Shown here piece by piece: positions 7,801 through 13,877 of a stretch of 13,877 bases of DNA. The DNA is from Firmicutes bacterium UBA3936. Its GTDB lineage: Bacteria > Bacillota > Dethiobacteria > Dethiobacterales > Dethiobacteraceae. A program made the position numbers and the translations under genes. A model generated the notes under the pieces. It had not been told where the DNA came from. It did not search any database and saw only the letters and a program-made list of their open reading frames with translations. Every line of letters starts with the position of its first letter. Within the stretch, counting starts at the first letter, position 1. The DNA lies in assembly GCA_002385745.1 (NCBI GenBank), contig DGEC01000096.1, forward strand, positions 1-13,877. Direction: 5' to 3'.

Positions 7801-8239
7801 TACCAAGGCCGGAAAACCCATGTCTTTCTTTACGCTGGAGGACTTGACGGCCGGTGTGGAGGTTGTGGCCTTTACCTCTGTTCATGAAAAGGCCAAAGCT
7901 ATCCTGGAAAACGACAGGGTGGTATTGGTAAACGGCCGCGTCAGCTTTAAAGATGAAGAAGGCGCCAAAATAATAGCTGAAAGAATTTCGCTTTTGCCCT
8001 CGAAACCGCGGCAGGTTGTCATTACCTGTACGGAAAATGACAGTATAGGGAAACTCCTTTCTTTAAAGGAACTGCTAAGAGACTCCCGGGGTGCTGTACC
8101 GCTTTACCTTAATTTCCCCAAGGTTGGGAAAAAAGTGCTGGCTGACATAGAATACTGGCTTTACAATGAAGAAGAACAATTGCCTGAGGTAAGAAAGATA
8201 TTCGGTGAGGAAGCCGTCAGTACTCCGGTCGTGGGATAG
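4802..8239 (+). CDS. dnaE: DNA polymerase III alpha subunit, DnaE type
   Basis: 1145 residues, close to DnaE family length. ATG start with GAGGTGA 4 bases upstream. C-family replicative polymerase. In Firmicutes it usually works beside PolC, extending primers on the lagging strand. Order: PHP domain (about 1-270; HLHVH 8-12, TDHG 42-45, NDLHY 207-211), the GPGRGSAAGS nucleotide-binding loop (358-367), palm catalytic acids D400 and D402 in PDIDIDF plus D553 in KMDFLGL, fingers, a helix-hairpin-helix region, and an OB fold near 985-1065 (AAGMISNFKSIFTKAGKPMSFFTLED). Nine PHP metal-ligand positions appear intact (H10, H12, D19, H44, E69, H90, C140, D208, H210), so built-in 3'-5' proofreading is plausible. 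It heads the cluster with pfkA and pyk. Confidence 0.97.
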   Translation: MNNKQFVHLHVHTEYSLLDGAARVEEITKQAAALGMPALAITDHGVMYGVIDFYKAARKNGIKPLIGCELYLAVNSRHDRDPRRDSKQYHLVLLARNREGYENLLELVSRAYCEGFYYKPRVDHELLRQYNKGLIALSACLAGEIPQALQENRTEDALELVKFYRETFGSENFFLELQDHGMPEQKEINPRLVELARLTDTPLVVTNDLHYIRKEDAYPHDILLCIQTGKTLDEENRMRFPTDEFYLKTAEEMAELFPELPEAVDNTLEIAERCKLEFEFGKIHLPVYDAPSSYDPKGYLRKLCLEGMKKRYGDPIPKEAAERLDYELKVISEMGYESYFLIVWDYVNYAHKNNILVGPGRGSAAGSIVAYCLGITSIDPLKYNLFFERFLNPERVSMPDIDIDFCYEKREKVIEYVTQKYGADSVAQIITFGTMAARAAVRDVGRVLSMPYGEVDKIAKMIPAELNITIKEALEKSPDLEELYNKDKEIKKLLDLSTAIEGLPRHTSIHASGVIISGEPLTNFVPLQKSADGLITTQFSYETMEELGLLKMDFLGLRTLTIMGEAVKLIKESTGDEIDLQNIPLDDKKTYEMLSQGDTVGVFQLESGGMRNVLRELKPNVFEDIIAVVALYRPGPMEQIPNFIRSKHGLEPIHYMHPALEPILKETYGIMVYQEQIMQVASVMAGFTLGEADLLRRAIGKKKLEILNEQREVFVKGCLSKGHSAKLANELYDLIVKFASYGFNKSHAAAYAFVAYQTAYLKTNYPTQYMAAFLTGAMEKTDKLPGYIAECNKMGIAVLPPDINSSGKNFTVSGENTIRYGLAAVKNVGEGAIDSILEARREKGSFTSLRDFCSRVDLRTCNKKVLESLIKSGAFDCLGANRLQLLAVLDESIAAAQAMNREKQNGQVSMFEIMAEEEEQSDWLQLEDEYPPIEPPSQRELLAMEKEALGLYISGHPLEEYAPVLQMYEGKLTEISELNDLPAESPVLAAGMISNFKSIFTKAGKPMSFFTLEDLTAGVEVVAFTSVHEKAKAILENDRVVLVNGRVSFKDEEGAKIIAERISLLPSKPRQVVITCTENDSIGKLLSLKELLRDSRGAVPLYLNFPKVGKKVLADIEYWLYNEEEQLPEVRKIFGEEAVSTPVVG

Positions 8240-8294
8240 ATCCATAACCTGCAGGGAAAATTATGTGTGTGTCTGAAAAAAGGAGTAGGCAAGC

Positions 8295-9254
8295 ATGCGT
8301 AAAATCGGTGTTCTTACTTCCGGCGGCGATGCCCCGGGGATGAATGCGGCGATAAGGGCCGTGGTCCGGAAGGCAATTTACCACGGCCTGGAAGTGACAG
8401 GCTTCAAAAGAGGTTATCACGGGCTTATTTTCGGTGAATATACGGACCTGCAGCTTGGCTCGGTGGCGGATGTTATTCACCGTGGAGGCACCGTCCTGCG
8501 GACTGCCCGCTCCCGGGAATTTCTGGAGCCTGCCGGCAGGCTCCGGGCATTGGAGGTTATCAGGGAGAGCGGTATTGAAGGTTTAATAATTATCGGCGGG
8601 GACGGCAGCTTTCGCGGCGCTGTGGAACTGGAGAAGCTGGGTGTGCGCACAGTGGGCATCCCCGGAACCATTGACAATGATATAGCCTTTACCGATTACA
8701 GCATCGGCTTTGATACGGCCGTAAACAATGTTATTGATGCCATAAATAAACTGCGCGACACCGCCACTTCCCATGAAAGGGTCTACGTAATTGAGGTTAT
8801 GGGCAGGACGTCGGGGTATATTGCCCTGTCTGCCGGCGTTGCCGGCGGGGCTGAATCCATAATAGTTCCGGAGATTCCCTTTGATATGGATGATATTTTG
8901 GAAAGGATGCACCGTGGTATTAAGCGCGGCAAGCTGCACAGCATCATCCTGGTGGCTGAAGGAGCAGCCGGCGCCATGGATATAGCGGAAATAATTAAAA
9001 AGAAGACAAGTCTTGATGTCCGGGTGACCATACTCGGACACCTGCAGCGCGGAGGAACACCGACTGCCTTTGACCGCATTCTGGCAAGCCGGATGGGTGC
9101 TTGTGCCGTAGATTTTTTGCGCAGCGGCTGCTGCGGGCAGATGGTGGGGCTGGTAGACGGGGATTTAAAGTTCACTCCCTATGAGGAAGCACTGAATACC
9201 AGGAAAGAATTTCCCGAAGTGCTGTACAACCTGGCTACAATTTTGGCAATCTGA
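8295..9254 (+). CDS. pfkA: ATP-dependent 6-phosphofructokinase
   Basis: 319 residues, the standard length of bacterial PfkA. It phosphorylates fructose 6-phosphate to fructose 1,6-bisphosphate in the cytosol as a tetramer. Motifs: GGDAPGMNA (10-18), GGDGS (101-105), PGTIDND (123-129) with catalytic D127, MGRTSGY (169-175) and ILGHLQRGGTPTAFDR for substrate binding. G104 and G124 mark the ATP-using type; pyrophosphate-dependent enzymes have Asp and Lys at these positions. ATG start, with AAAGGAG 9 bases upstream. It lies 55 bases after dnaE and 20 before pyk with no terminator between, so the glycolytic pair is likely co-transcribed and perhaps reads through from dnaE. Confidence 0.97.
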   Translation: MRKIGVLTSGGDAPGMNAAIRAVVRKAIYHGLEVTGFKRGYHGLIFGEYTDLQLGSVADVIHRGGTVLRTARSREFLEPAGRLRALEVIRESGIEGLIIIGGDGSFRGAVELEKLGVRTVGIPGTIDNDIAFTDYSIGFDTAVNNVIDAINKLRDTATSHERVYVIEVMGRTSGYIALSAGVAGGAESIIVPEIPFDMDDILERMHRGIKRGKLHSIILVAEGAAGAMDIAEIIKKKTSLDVRVTILGHLQRGGTPTAFDRILASRMGACAVDFLRSGCCGQMVGLVDGDLKFTPYEEALNTRKEFPEVLYNLATILAI

Positions 9255-9274
9255 CGTAAAAGAGGAGATGGCAG

Positions 9275-11023
9275 ATGCGCAGAACAAAAATTGTCTGTAC
9301 CCTGGGCCCCGCAACCCGGGATGTTCCTGTACTGCGGGAATTAATAAGGGCCGGTATGGATGTGGCGCGTATCAACATGTCCCACGGCAGCCGGCAGGAA
9401 AATGCCGCACTCATTGCGGCGGTACGCCGGGCTGCCCGGGAGGAGAAAAAGAACCTTGCGATAATGCTTGATACAAAGGGGCCGGAAATCAGGATCGGCA
9501 AATTTGAGGGCGGCAAAGTATTCCTGGAAGAAGGACAGGAGTTTGTACTGACAACAAAAGAGATAACCGGCAACCGGCAGGCAGTTTCAGTTGATTATCC
9601 CGGCATCACCCGGGACGTGAAACCGGGGCTTAATATCCTGCTTGCCGACGGCCTGATAGTACTGGAAATAATGGCCGTGGGAGAAGAAGAAATCAGGTGC
9701 CGGGTTAAGAGCGGCGGTGAACTGTCCGATAACAAGGGAGTAAATATTCCCGGTGCCAGGCTGCTTTTGCCGTCTGTTTCCGCCCGGGACAGGAAAGATA
9801 TAATTTTTGCCGTTAAACAGGAAGCCGACTTTATTGCAGCTTCTTTTACCCGCAGGGCGGAAGATATATTGGAAATCCGCGCGGTTCTGGAAGAATTGCG
9901 CGCTGACGTGCAGATAATTGCCAAGATAGAAAACCGGGAGGGCATGGAGAATATAGATAAAATACTTGCAGCCGCTGACGGGGTAATGGTCGCCCGCGGC
10001 GATCTGGGGGTAGAAGTTCCCACAGAGGAAGTGCCGTTAATGCAAAAGGTGATAATCGAGAAATGCAATGAGGCGGGCAAGCCTGTGATTACGGCCACAC
10101 AGATGCTTGAGTCAATGGTCCGTAATCCGCTGCCCACCAGGGCGGAAGCCAGCGACGTAGCCAATGCCATTTTTGACGGCACAGATGCTCTTATGCTGTC
10201 GGGAGAGACGGCTATTGGAAAATTTCCGGTTGAGGCGGTAAGTACAATGGCCCGGATTGCTGAAAGGACGGAAACCGCCCTGCAGTATAGAAAAATCTTG
10301 GAGAAGTTTGAACCGCCTTCCGAGACCAGCGTCACCGATGCCATTTCCTATGCAACCTGCCATGTTGCCCGTGAACTGGGAGCCCGGGCCATTATTACGG
10401 CAACCCAGTCGGGGTATACTGCCCGTAATGTTTCCAAGTACAAACCAAAAGCACGTATTGTGGCTGTTACCCCCCGGAAAAAGGTGGCACGCTGCCTGGC
10501 CCTGAAATGGGGGGTATTTCCCGTACTTTCCCGTCCTGCGGAGACGACCGATGAAATGTTTACGGCTGCCGTTGAAGCATCCTTAAAGAATAACTACATA
10601 AAAAACGGCGACCTGGTGGTTTTCACCGCCGGCGTCCCGGTGGGAGTCAGCGGGACAACCAATCTTTTACGCGTCCATACTGTCGGGGAAATAATCATCA
10701 AAGGTACGGGCATCGGCAGGAAGCCGGCAGCCGGCAGGGCGAAAATAGCCCGGTCTGCCGCAGAGGCTGCAGATATAAAAGAAGATGAAATACTTGTAGC
10801 TTATGCCACGGACAAAGACTATCTGCCCGCCATGCAGAGGGCGGCGGGGCTGGTAGTTGAGGAAGGCGGCCTGACATCTCATGCCGCTGTAGTAGCATTA
10901 AACCTTGGGCTGCCGGTGATTGTCGGAGCCGAAGATGCCGTAAAGGTTCTTAAAGAGGGAGAATTGATCACACTGGATACTGTCCGCGGAGTAATTTACC
11001 GCGGCCGGGCAAAAATCTTCTGA
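9275..11023 (+). CDS. pyk: Pyruvate kinase with C-terminal PEP-utilizer-like domain
   Basis: 582 residues, about 110 longer than E. coli pyruvate kinases and equal to the Bacillus/Geobacillus type. It converts phosphoenolpyruvate and ADP to pyruvate and ATP. Visible: MLDTKGPEIRIG (64-75), catalytic K217 and metal-binding E219 in IIAKIEN, D243 in MVARGDLGVE, and the signature ITATQMLESM (272-281). The extra domain (about 500-582) resembles the phosphohistidine domain of PEP synthase and pyruvate phosphate dikinase. It includes GGLTSHAAVV with H536. In Bacillus-type enzymes this domain is not needed for catalysis and probably affects stability or regulation. ATG start with GAGGAG upstream. Sits 20 bases after pfkA. 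Confidence 0.97.
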   Translation: MRRTKIVCTLGPATRDVPVLRELIRAGMDVARINMSHGSRQENAALIAAVRRAAREEKKNLAIMLDTKGPEIRIGKFEGGKVFLEEGQEFVLTTKEITGNRQAVSVDYPGITRDVKPGLNILLADGLIVLEIMAVGEEEIRCRVKSGGELSDNKGVNIPGARLLLPSVSARDRKDIIFAVKQEADFIAASFTRRAEDILEIRAVLEELRADVQIIAKIENREGMENIDKILAAADGVMVARGDLGVEVPTEEVPLMQKVIIEKCNEAGKPVITATQMLESMVRNPLPTRAEASDVANAIFDGTDALMLSGETAIGKFPVEAVSTMARIAERTETALQYRKILEKFEPPSETSVTDAISYATCHVARELGARAIITATQSGYTARNVSKYKPKARIVAVTPRKKVARCLALKWGVFPVLSRPAETTDEMFTAAVEASLKNNYIKNGDLVVFTAGVPVGVSGTTNLLRVHTVGEIIIKGTGIGRKPAAGRAKIARSAAEAADIKEDEILVAYATDKDYLPAMQRAAGLVVEEGGLTSHAAVVALNLGLPVIVGAEDAVKVLKEGELITLDTVRGVIYRGRAKIF

Positions 11024-11055
11024 GGAACTGTTTTGCCTGACAGGGAGGAATGACT

Positions 11056-11478
11056 GTGAAGCAGGGGGAGACATATATCCGGGTCCGTTATTCGGAAACG
11101 GACAAAATGGGAGTTGTCTATCATGGAAATTATCTGAACTGGCTGGGAGTGGGACGTACTGAATACCTGCGCGAACTGGGCATGCCGTACAGTGAGATGG
11201 AGAGAAACGGCATTCTTTTGGTGGTAACAAGAGTGTCCTGCCGTTACAGGAGACCCGCCTATTATGATGATCTGGTAAAAGTCGTGACCAAAATCGCTGC
11301 AATACAGGATGTGCGCATTGTTTTCCGGTATGAGATTTACAGGGGCGAAGAACTGCTGACCGTTGCCGAAACTGAACATGCCTTTGTAAATGAACAGGGC
11401 AGACCGGTCGTCTTGAAAAAAACAAATCCCTTCCTCTGGAAAAGACTCCAGGAGGCGTGGGAGCAGGTTCCGGACTAA
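11056..11478 (+). CDS. YbgC/FadM-like acyl-CoA thioesterase
   Basis: 140-residue single hot-dog fold protein of the 4-hydroxybenzoyl-CoA thioesterase superfamily, which hydrolyses acyl-CoA thioesters. The family signature is near the start: RYSETDKMGVVYHGNYLNWL (11-30), with D16 the likely catalytic acid and H23 in VYHGNY, then GRTEYLRELG. I prefer the GTG at 11056, which is 7 bases from GGGAGG (11043-11048). The in-frame ATG at 11050 is only one base from that site and would add just two residues. Substrate chain length cannot be read from the sequence. It lies 32 bases after pyk and 18 before the VOC gene, so it is part of the same transcript by spacing. Confidence 0.88.
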   Translation: MKQGETYIRVRYSETDKMGVVYHGNYLNWLGVGRTEYLRELGMPYSEMERNGILLVVTRVSCRYRRPAYYDDLVKVVTKIAAIQDVRIVFRYEIYRGEELLTVAETEHAFVNEQGRPVVLKKTNPFLWKRLQEAWEQVPD

Positions 11479-11496
11479 AGAAGGAGGTAGTATAAA

Positions 11497-11868
11497 ATGA
11501 CAAAAATTTTACACACGGGAATAGTTGTAAAAAACATGGAAGAGTCGGTGGAATTCTATACAAAGGTTTTCGGTCTGAAAAAAACGGGAGAACACGAGCT
11601 GCCGGGAGTAAGGCTGGTATTTTTGGCGGGAGAAAACCAGTCTTTAGAACTTTTGCAGTTCCCAGGCGGACAGGAAGAAAGACGCGGAGTCGGAGTTATC
11701 GATCATATTGCCTTTGCGGTTGATGATATTGAAAAAGAGATCTCCCGGCTGAAAGAACTTGGTATCCCCTTAAATACAGAAGAGCCGCGGGAAGCCATGG
11801 AGGGTATGAAGATATTTTACTTTTCCGGACCCAACGGGGAACAAATTGAATTGGTGAAAAACTCATAG
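11497..11868 (+). CDS. VOC-superfamily (glyoxalase-fold) metalloprotein
   Basis: 123 residues forming one VOC unit with two beta-alpha-beta-beta-beta repeats. Probable metal ligands are H6 (ILHTGIVV), E51 (SLELLQF), H70 (IDHIAFAV) and E118 (GEQIELV), the H-E-H-E pattern shared by glyoxalase I and methylmalonyl-CoA epimerase. Motifs such as VKNMEESVEFYTKVFGL and FYFSGPNGEQIEL are typical. I cannot separate lactoylglutathione lyase-like from epimerase-like or other VOC activities. The thioesterase neighbour makes a CoA-thioester substrate conceivable, while pfkA/pyk would fit methylglyoxal handling. ATG start with AAGGAGG upstream. Last gene before a strong terminator. Confidence 0.85.
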   Translation: MTKILHTGIVVKNMEESVEFYTKVFGLKKTGEHELPGVRLVFLAGENQSLELLQFPGGQEERRGVGVIDHIAFAVDDIEKEISRLKELGIPLNTEEPREAMEGMKIFYFSGPNGEQIELVKNS

Positions 11869-11880
11869 TTGACAATGAAA

Positions 11881-11927
11881 AAAAAACACCTTGGCGGCAA
11901 GGTGCACCTTGCGCCAAGGTGTTTTTT
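11881..11927. terminator. Strong bidirectional terminator
   Basis: AAAAAACACCTTGGCG (11881-11896), a bulged G, CAAGG, a TGCA loop, then CCTTGCGCCAAGGTGTTTTTT (11907-11927). About 21 pairs form with a single bulge. An A run on one side and a T run on the other make it work in both directions. It ends the dnaE-to-VOC cluster and the convergent DUF1015 gene, whose stop codon overlaps it. Confidence 0.95.
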
Positions 11928-13248
11928 ACGTCCGGAAATCATTTATAACCAGCCCGGTTATTAATTTGGGGTAAAAATAGGTTGATTTCTGCGGCATTTT
12001 TTCCCCGGCGGCGGCAACGGAAATTACTTCTTCCACCCGGGTGGGGTTTAAGAAGAAAGCTGCATGGACTTTATTTTCATCAACATCCGCCAGGGCTTCG
12101 GCTTCCCCGCGGGTATATAGCAAATATTTCCCCTCGGCCAGGTCTTGGCTGCTGATATCCAGTGTTTCTTCCAGCACAAGACCCTGAAAAACTGCAACAT
12201 CCAGAGAACGCCACTCCTTGGAACGTGTACCGTAACGGCTTTGTATAATCTTATTTTCCTTGCCGCGCGGGATTGTCAGGCGGTAAAAATGCCCGTCCCC
12301 CAGGTAAAGCAGGTAAGCATGAGCCGACTTCGCCTGCTTTCTGTTTTCTTCCAAGAGACGCGGCAAAAGGACCGCAGGTTTTTCTTCCCCGCAGGGAATG
12401 GCCTGCAGGTCAAACAAGGCGGAAAGGGCGGCAAGAAAGGCGGAGCGGTCGAAATTGCTTACGTTTTTCAACAGGCGATGTGTCGGCAGAATAACCAGAC
12501 CGGGATCATATAGATTCACCAGGGTTGCAAGGCAGAAGCCATAGCGGCTGTCACCCTGCGCCAGTCTTTCCTTATGAAAGGTGAGAGCCGTTTCATAACG
12601 GTGGTGGCCGTCGGCAATAAATACTTTTTTCTCCTGAAAAAACTCCTGAAGCCGGGTTATGTCTTCCCTGCTGTCGATAACCCACAGGCGATGTGTTTCT
12701 TTTTGTTCATCCGTAAAAGAAACATCCGCTTTTCTTTTTTTATATTTAGCAACAATTTCAGCCGCTTTCATGCCGGAATCTTCATAGAGCCCGAAAATGG
12801 GGCTAAAATTTGCCCGGCAGTGACGCAGAAGCTGCAGCCGGTCTTCTTTTGCCCTGGAAAGTGTTTCTTCGTGGGGCAGTACCTGACCGGTTGAGTATTC
12901 TTCCAGGCAAAGCCCCGCAATCAGGCCGCTGCGGGTCAGCCTTTTCCCGGCCAGTGAAAACTCCTGTTCGTAGTAATAGATGGCAGGTTCTGTTTCATGC
13001 CGGAGTATGTCCGCCTGCAACCAGTATTGCAGGAAACCGCGGGCCCTTGTATAGCAATTGTCTTCATCATCGTCGCAGGGGTTTGTTTTGCCAAGTTCCA
13101 GACGGATAACATTGTACGGGCTTTTTGCGTAGTACAACTGCTGCTGTTGATCATCGATCACATCATAGGGCGGAGTGACGAGGTCAGACATATTACCCGA
13201 TTTTTCTGTATTGTAACGCACCCCGTACAATGGCACGATCTTTGCCAT
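11926..13248 (-). CDS. DUF1015 family protein, ADGHHR motif
   Basis: 440 residues, full length for DUF1015. Family features: VTPPYDVI (24-31), SPYNVIRLELGK (43-54), VLPHEETLSRAKEDRLQLL (123-141) and VFIADGHHRYETAL (209-222). No signal peptide or membrane helix, so cytosolic. The biochemical function is not settled. The DGHHR segment recalls the GxxR/GHHR motif of the ParB/sulfiredoxin fold, to which the archaeal free-serine kinase SerK belongs. I also recall DUF1015 genes lying beside serA/serC in many anaerobes, which would point to serine metabolism, but no ser gene is present here. ATG start, with GGAGGAGG 8 bases upstream on the minus strand. It is monocistronic, convergent with the VOC gene and divergent from the 129-residue protein gene. 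Confidence 0.88.
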   Translation of the reverse strand: MAKIVPLYGVRYNTEKSGNMSDLVTPPYDVIDDQQQQLYYAKSPYNVIRLELGKTNPCDDDEDNCYTRARGFLQYWLQADILRHETEPAIYYYEQEFSLAGKRLTRSGLIAGLCLEEYSTGQVLPHEETLSRAKEDRLQLLRHCRANFSPIFGLYEDSGMKAAEIVAKYKKRKADVSFTDEQKETHRLWVIDSREDITRLQEFFQEKKVFIADGHHRYETALTFHKERLAQGDSRYGFCLATLVNLYDPGLVILPTHRLLKNVSNFDRSAFLAALSALFDLQAIPCGEEKPAVLLPRLLEENRKQAKSAHAYLLYLGDGHFYRLTIPRGKENKIIQSRYGTRSKEWRSLDVAVFQGLVLEETLDISSQDLAEGKYLLYTRGEAEALADVDENKVHAAFFLNPTRVEEVISVAAAGEKMPQKSTYFYPKLITGLVINDFRT

Positions 13249-13275
13249 TTACGCTTCCTCCTCCTAACGCTCTTG

Positions 13276-13304
13276 ATTTTATATTAGATCGCTCTGGAAT
13301 GCAA
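13276..13304 (-). promoter_or_regulatory. Promoter of the DUF1015 gene
   Basis: On the minus strand, TTGCAT (13304-13299), a 17-base spacer and TAAAAT (13281-13276). The -10 box matches 5 of 6 but the -35 only 3 of 6. It lies 27 bases before the ATG. Confidence 0.4.
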
Positions 13305-13325
13305 GAAGACAAGAAAACAAAGCTT

Positions 13326-13354
13326 TTGGCATATACTATTACTAAAAATAAACA
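13326..13354 (+). promoter_or_regulatory. Candidate promoter for the 129-residue protein gene
   Basis: TTGGCA (13326-13331; 5 of 6) is followed after 17 bases by a poor TAAACA (13349-13354). The overlapping CATATACT (13330-13337) resembles a sigma-E -10 box at 7 of 8 positions but has no matching -35. Weak support either way. Confidence 0.25.
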
Positions 13355-13376
13355 AACATGGCAGGGAGGTTTTTTC

Positions 13377-13766
13377 TTGCGTCTGGAAGGACAGGTCGTA
13401 ACGCTTGTACGCGGGGAAGCGGCAAAAAAGCTGGCCCAGCGAACTATCTATTCCGCCCGCCGCGTACTGCCCGGTTTTAATGACAGCATGTCTCCCGAGG
13501 CAGTAAACCGCTGTGTTCACCTGCTGCGCACCCGCTTTGGCGAACCCAGCTATGTGGTTTACCGGCCTCTGGACGGACCTATAGAAGTCTGGGTTGTCTC
13601 CCTGAAAAACGGCAATGGGATTTTAACCTTTGAATTATGGCAGAATTGCGATATGCCCCGCTATTATATTTTTACAGATAAACCGACACCCATAATTGCC
13701 CGCCTGCTGCGCCGGCTGCGCCGCTACCTGCACACTGTCCCGCTCTATGTTTTGTCCCGGAAGTGA
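13377..13766 (+). CDS. Hypothetical protein, 129 residues, family not recognised
   Basis: Starts at TTG (13377), exactly 7 bases after GGGAGG (13364-13369). The frame is open upstream to an ATG at 13230, but that would begin inside the DUF1015 gene, run through its ribosome site and promoter, and lacks its own ribosome site. The protein is soluble and mixed alpha/beta. The N-terminal part (2-35) is basic and reads like a strand plus helix (GQVVTLVRGEAAKKLAQRTI). A middle helix contains SPEAVNRCVHLLRTRFGEPS. A strand-rich segment follows (SYVVYRPL, IEVWVVSLK, GILTFELWQ, RYYIFTD), then a very Arg-rich helix (IARLLRRLRRYLH) and a hydrophobic end. The basic helix suggests nucleic-acid or membrane-surface contact, as inference only. 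Divergent from the DUF1015 gene across about 128 bases. Confidence 0.65.
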   Translation: MRLEGQVVTLVRGEAAKKLAQRTIYSARRVLPGFNDSMSPEAVNRCVHLLRTRFGEPSYVVYRPLDGPIEVWVVSLKNGNGILTFELWQNCDMPRYYIFTDKPTPIIARLLRRLRRYLHTVPLYVLSRK

Positions 13767-13799
13767 CGGAGCGCGAGAGCCCTGCGCAGCAGGCCGTCA
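13764..13799 (+). other. Imperfect GC-rich hairpin after the last gene
   Basis: TGACGG (13764-13769) can pair with CCGTCA (13794-13799), and CCTGC/GCAGG (13781-13785 / 13789-13793) forms the top, with a 10-base bulge on the left arm. No T run follows, so it is a poor intrinsic terminator. The remaining bases up to 13858 show nothing I can name. Confidence 0.3.
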
Positions 13800-13858
13800 T
13801 CTATCCTTAAAAGTATAGCAGGAACAAAGCGGTCAAACAAGCTCACGGACCAAATAGA

Positions 13859-13877
13859 TAGTGTCAAGACACTTTAG
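13859..13877 (-). repeat. Right-end palindromic 19-base motif
   Basis: TAGTGTCAAGACACTTTAG contains the palindrome AGTGTC-AA-GACACT. Its reverse complement shares CTAAAGT-6-ACACTA with bases 2-20. The window ends at its last base, so the full extent of the repeat is not visible. It may be the end of an insertion element lying beyond the window. Confidence 0.4.

Noticed and set aside
7082..7885. 267-codon open frame on the minus strand inside dnaE
   Set aside because: Same reasoning: antisense to a conserved coding region, with no recognisable domain.
8240..8294. Possible terminator or promoter between dnaE and pfkA
   Set aside because: No stem-loop with a T run and no paired promoter boxes are visible in the 55 bases.
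9595..10344. 249-codon Ser/Ile-rich open frame on the minus strand inside pyk
   Set aside because: Low-complexity composition typical of an antisense frame opposite a conserved gene.
10898..11563. 221-codon Pro/Ser/Cys-rich open frame on the minus strand
   Set aside because: Opposite the end of pyk, the thioesterase and the start of the VOC gene. The composition is not protein-like.
11869..11874. Perfect TTGACA just after the VOC gene
   Set aside because: There is no -10 box at 16-18 bases, and a strong terminator starts 7 bases later.
13230..13376. Longer form of the 129-residue protein starting at ATG 13230
   Set aside because: It overlaps the DUF1015 start, ribosome site and promoter region and has no ribosome site of its own. 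The TTG at 13377 has an ideal one.

Overview
The window is a compact stretch of ordinary bacterial chromosome with no gene-free gap over 300 bases. It most likely comes from an anaerobic, endospore-forming Firmicute, possibly a relative of Desulfotomaculum/Pelotomaculum. The evidence is a ytrH-ytrI sporulation pair head-to-head with dnaE, strong GGAGG-type ribosome binding sites, frequent TTG/GTG starts, and a pyruvate kinase with the extra C-terminal domain seen in Bacillus. The exact genus is a guess. A tRNA 2-selenouridine synthase gene implies that the organism uses selenium.

Left part (1-2411): a GreA-type C-terminal domain protein with an unusual N-terminus has its own TTGACA promoter, a long stem-loop in front and a clean terminator behind. 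It is followed by a two-gene unit, mnmH-trmL, with its own promoter and terminator. Both enzymes modify the wobble position (34) of tRNAs.

Middle (2404-4801): an AI-2E/PerM-family permease lies on the minus strand. A small unrecognised two-helix membrane protein is divergent from it. The minus-strand pair ytrH-ytrI, with a 4-base GTGA overlap, runs into that small gene tail-to-tail.

Core (4802-11927): a plus-strand, co-directional cluster dnaE - pfkA - pyk - YbgC-like thioesterase - VOC/glyoxalase-fold protein, with gaps of 18 to 55 bases. It ends at a very strong, nearly symmetrical terminator. The dnaE/pfkA/pyk order is familiar from Firmicutes, but the accD-accA pair found between them in B. 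subtilis is missing. The cluster links replication with the two ATP-exchanging control steps of lower glycolysis.

Right part (11926-13877): a minus-strand DUF1015 protein carries an ADGHHR motif, and a divergent 129-residue protein that I do not recognise follows. The two extreme ends of the window carry related 19-base sequences in inverted orientation (bases 2-20 and 13859-13877). These may be ends of a repeated or mobile element.

I see no CRISPR array, prophage, tRNA/rRNA, transposase or defence system. The points most worth a second look are the inverted terminal motif, the DUF1015 motif and its possible link to serine kinase/ParB folds, the odd GreA-like protein, and the two unrecognised small proteins.
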